Assembly: GCA_900102235.1 (NCBI GenBank)
Contig: FMVL01000012.1
Location: 1-64,000, forward strand
Source of the DNA: Lachnospiraceae bacterium XBB2008
GTDB lineage: Bacteria; Bacillota; Clostridia; Lachnospirales; Lachnospiraceae
Length of the DNA stretch: 64,000 nucleotides
Direction of reading: 5' to 3'
Shown here piece by piece: positions 63,291-64,000 of this stretch. The translations under genes were made by a program, and so were the position numbers. The first letter of the stretch is position 1. Each line of letters opens with the position of its first letter. A model generated the notes under the pieces. It made no database searches. It was not told where the DNA came from and was given only the letters and a program-made list of their open reading frames with translations.

Positions 63291-64000
63291 ATGATCAAAA
63301 AAGAAATGATCGCCATGCTGCTCGCGGGGGGCCAGGGCAGCAGACTTGGAGTCCTTACATCCAAGATGGCTAAGCCTGCGGTATCCTTCGGAAGTAAGTA
63401 CAGGATCATCGACTTTCCGTTGAGTAACTGTATCAATTCCGGTGTGGACACTGTTGGTGTACTTACCCAGTATCGGTCGCTCAAACTGAATACTCATATC
63501 GGTATCGGCATTCCGTGGGATCTTGACCGTAACATCGGCGGTGTCACGGTACTTCCTCCTTATGAGAAGAGTTCGAACAGCGAGTGGTATACCGGTACAG
63601 CCAATGCTATTTACCAGAATCTCGAGTTCATGGAGACCTACAATCCGGATTATGTACTGATCCTTTCGGGCGATCATATATATAAGATGGATTATGAGGT
63701 CATGCTTGATTTTCATAAGAAAAACAAAGCGGACGTCACGATCGCCGTTATGCCCGTGCCCATGGAGGAAGCCAAGAGATTCGGTATCATGATCACCGAC
63801 GGCAACGGCCGGATCACTGATTTCGAGGAGAAACCCGAGAAGCCCAGGAGCAACCTGGCCAGCATGGGTATATACATATTCAACTGGAAGACGCTGAAGG
63901 AGGCGCTGGTGACCAATGCGAGTCAGCCGGCACTCGACTTCGGTAAGCATATCATTCCGTATTGCCATCAGAAGGGCTCACCGCTTTACGCTTATGAGTT
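63291..64000 (+). CDS. glgC: Glucose-1-phosphate adenylyltransferase (5' part, runs off the window)
   Basis: 236 codons are present and the frame is open at the right edge. [76 protein letters not shown] and [11 protein letters not shown] are the GlgC signature series. It makes ADP-glucose from glucose 1-phosphate and ATP for glycogen synthesis. The start at 63291 follows AGAGGTGA. Other glg genes are expected just outside the window. Confidence 0.94.
   Translation, partial: MIKKEMIAMLLAGGQGSRLGVLTSKMAKPAVSFGSKYRIIDFPLSNCINSGVDTVGVLTQYRSLKLNTHIGIGIPWDLDRNIGGVTVLPPYEKSSNSEWYTGTANAIYQNLEFMETYNPDYVLILSGDHIYKMDYEVMLDFHKKNKADVTIAVMPVPMEEAKRFGIMITDGNGRITDFEEKPEKPRSNLASMGIYIFNWKTLKEALVTNASQPALDFGKHIIPYCHQKGSPLYAYE

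Overview
The window looks like a chromosomal segment of an anaerobic, saccharolytic Firmicute of the Lachnospiraceae type (Butyrivibrio or a relative). This rests on gene content and order: pyruvate formate-lyase with its activase and a 2[4Fe-4S] ferredoxin, a gdpP-rplI-dnaB operon, rpsF-ssb-rpsR, an F-type ATP synthase with a Na+-type c subunit, an MmsAB/ChvE-type sugar transporter with YesM/YesN-like regulators, DnaD and DnaI-like replication proteins, and strong AGGAGG ribosome sites. I see no phage, IS element or CRISPR array. Species cannot be fixed from the sequence alone.

Layout. 0.1-9.7 kb: a DUF4143 ATPase; a minus-strand unit (MerR regulator, YhfC intramembrane protease, polysaccharide deacetylase); a lipoprotein; small membrane proteins and a LuxR-type HTH; a two-gene ABC-2 exporter; glnA. 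9.8-20.1 kb: tRNA-Cys, a two-domain PPK2, a group with a DUF6033-like protein, a coiled-coil protein, a LytTR/GHKL two-component pair and a FliD-like protein, then a nucleoside hydrolase and a hybrid sensor kinase. 20.1-30.6 kb: a sugar-sensing and uptake block (tethered binding protein, YesM kinase, YesN regulator, lipoprotein binding protein, ChvE binding protein, ATPase, two tandem permeases). 30.7-36.4 kb: sirtuin, MecA, DUF1858 protein, then the PFL block. 36.5-41.7 kb: dnaB-rplI-gdpP (minus) facing away from rpsF-ssb-rpsR. 41.7-47.4 kb: a long non-coding interval with strong RNA structure, a GH18/SH3 wall protein, TsaC, RpiB, a SleB-like hydrolase and a DUF402 protein. 47.4-57.1 kb: the atp operon plus an 847-residue membrane protein. 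57.2-61.8 kb: prs, DnaI-like and DnaD-like genes, and murC (minus). The right end has a polytopic membrane protein and the start of glgC.

Most notable points. (1) Pyruvate formate-lyase is split: a 678-residue body with the Cys-Cys site has no glycyl-radical domain, and an 80-residue protein encoded just downstream supplies it. Between them lies a third small gene whose N-terminus resembles the radical domain but which carries cysteines in place of the glycine loop. Each has its own start, so this is not a simple frameshift. (2) gdpP and the GH18/SH3 gene both lack a Shine-Dalgarno sequence. Both are preceded by tandem hairpins whose loops share TCC while their stems differ, and the opposite strand of these hairpins matches the CsrA consensus. 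(3) A ~309-nt interval after rpsR has its own promoter, a 14-bp end-to-end helix and at least five internal hairpins, which suggests an undescribed structured RNA. (4) Six DnaA-box-like sites lie in 140 bp upstream of the dnaD/dnaI genes.
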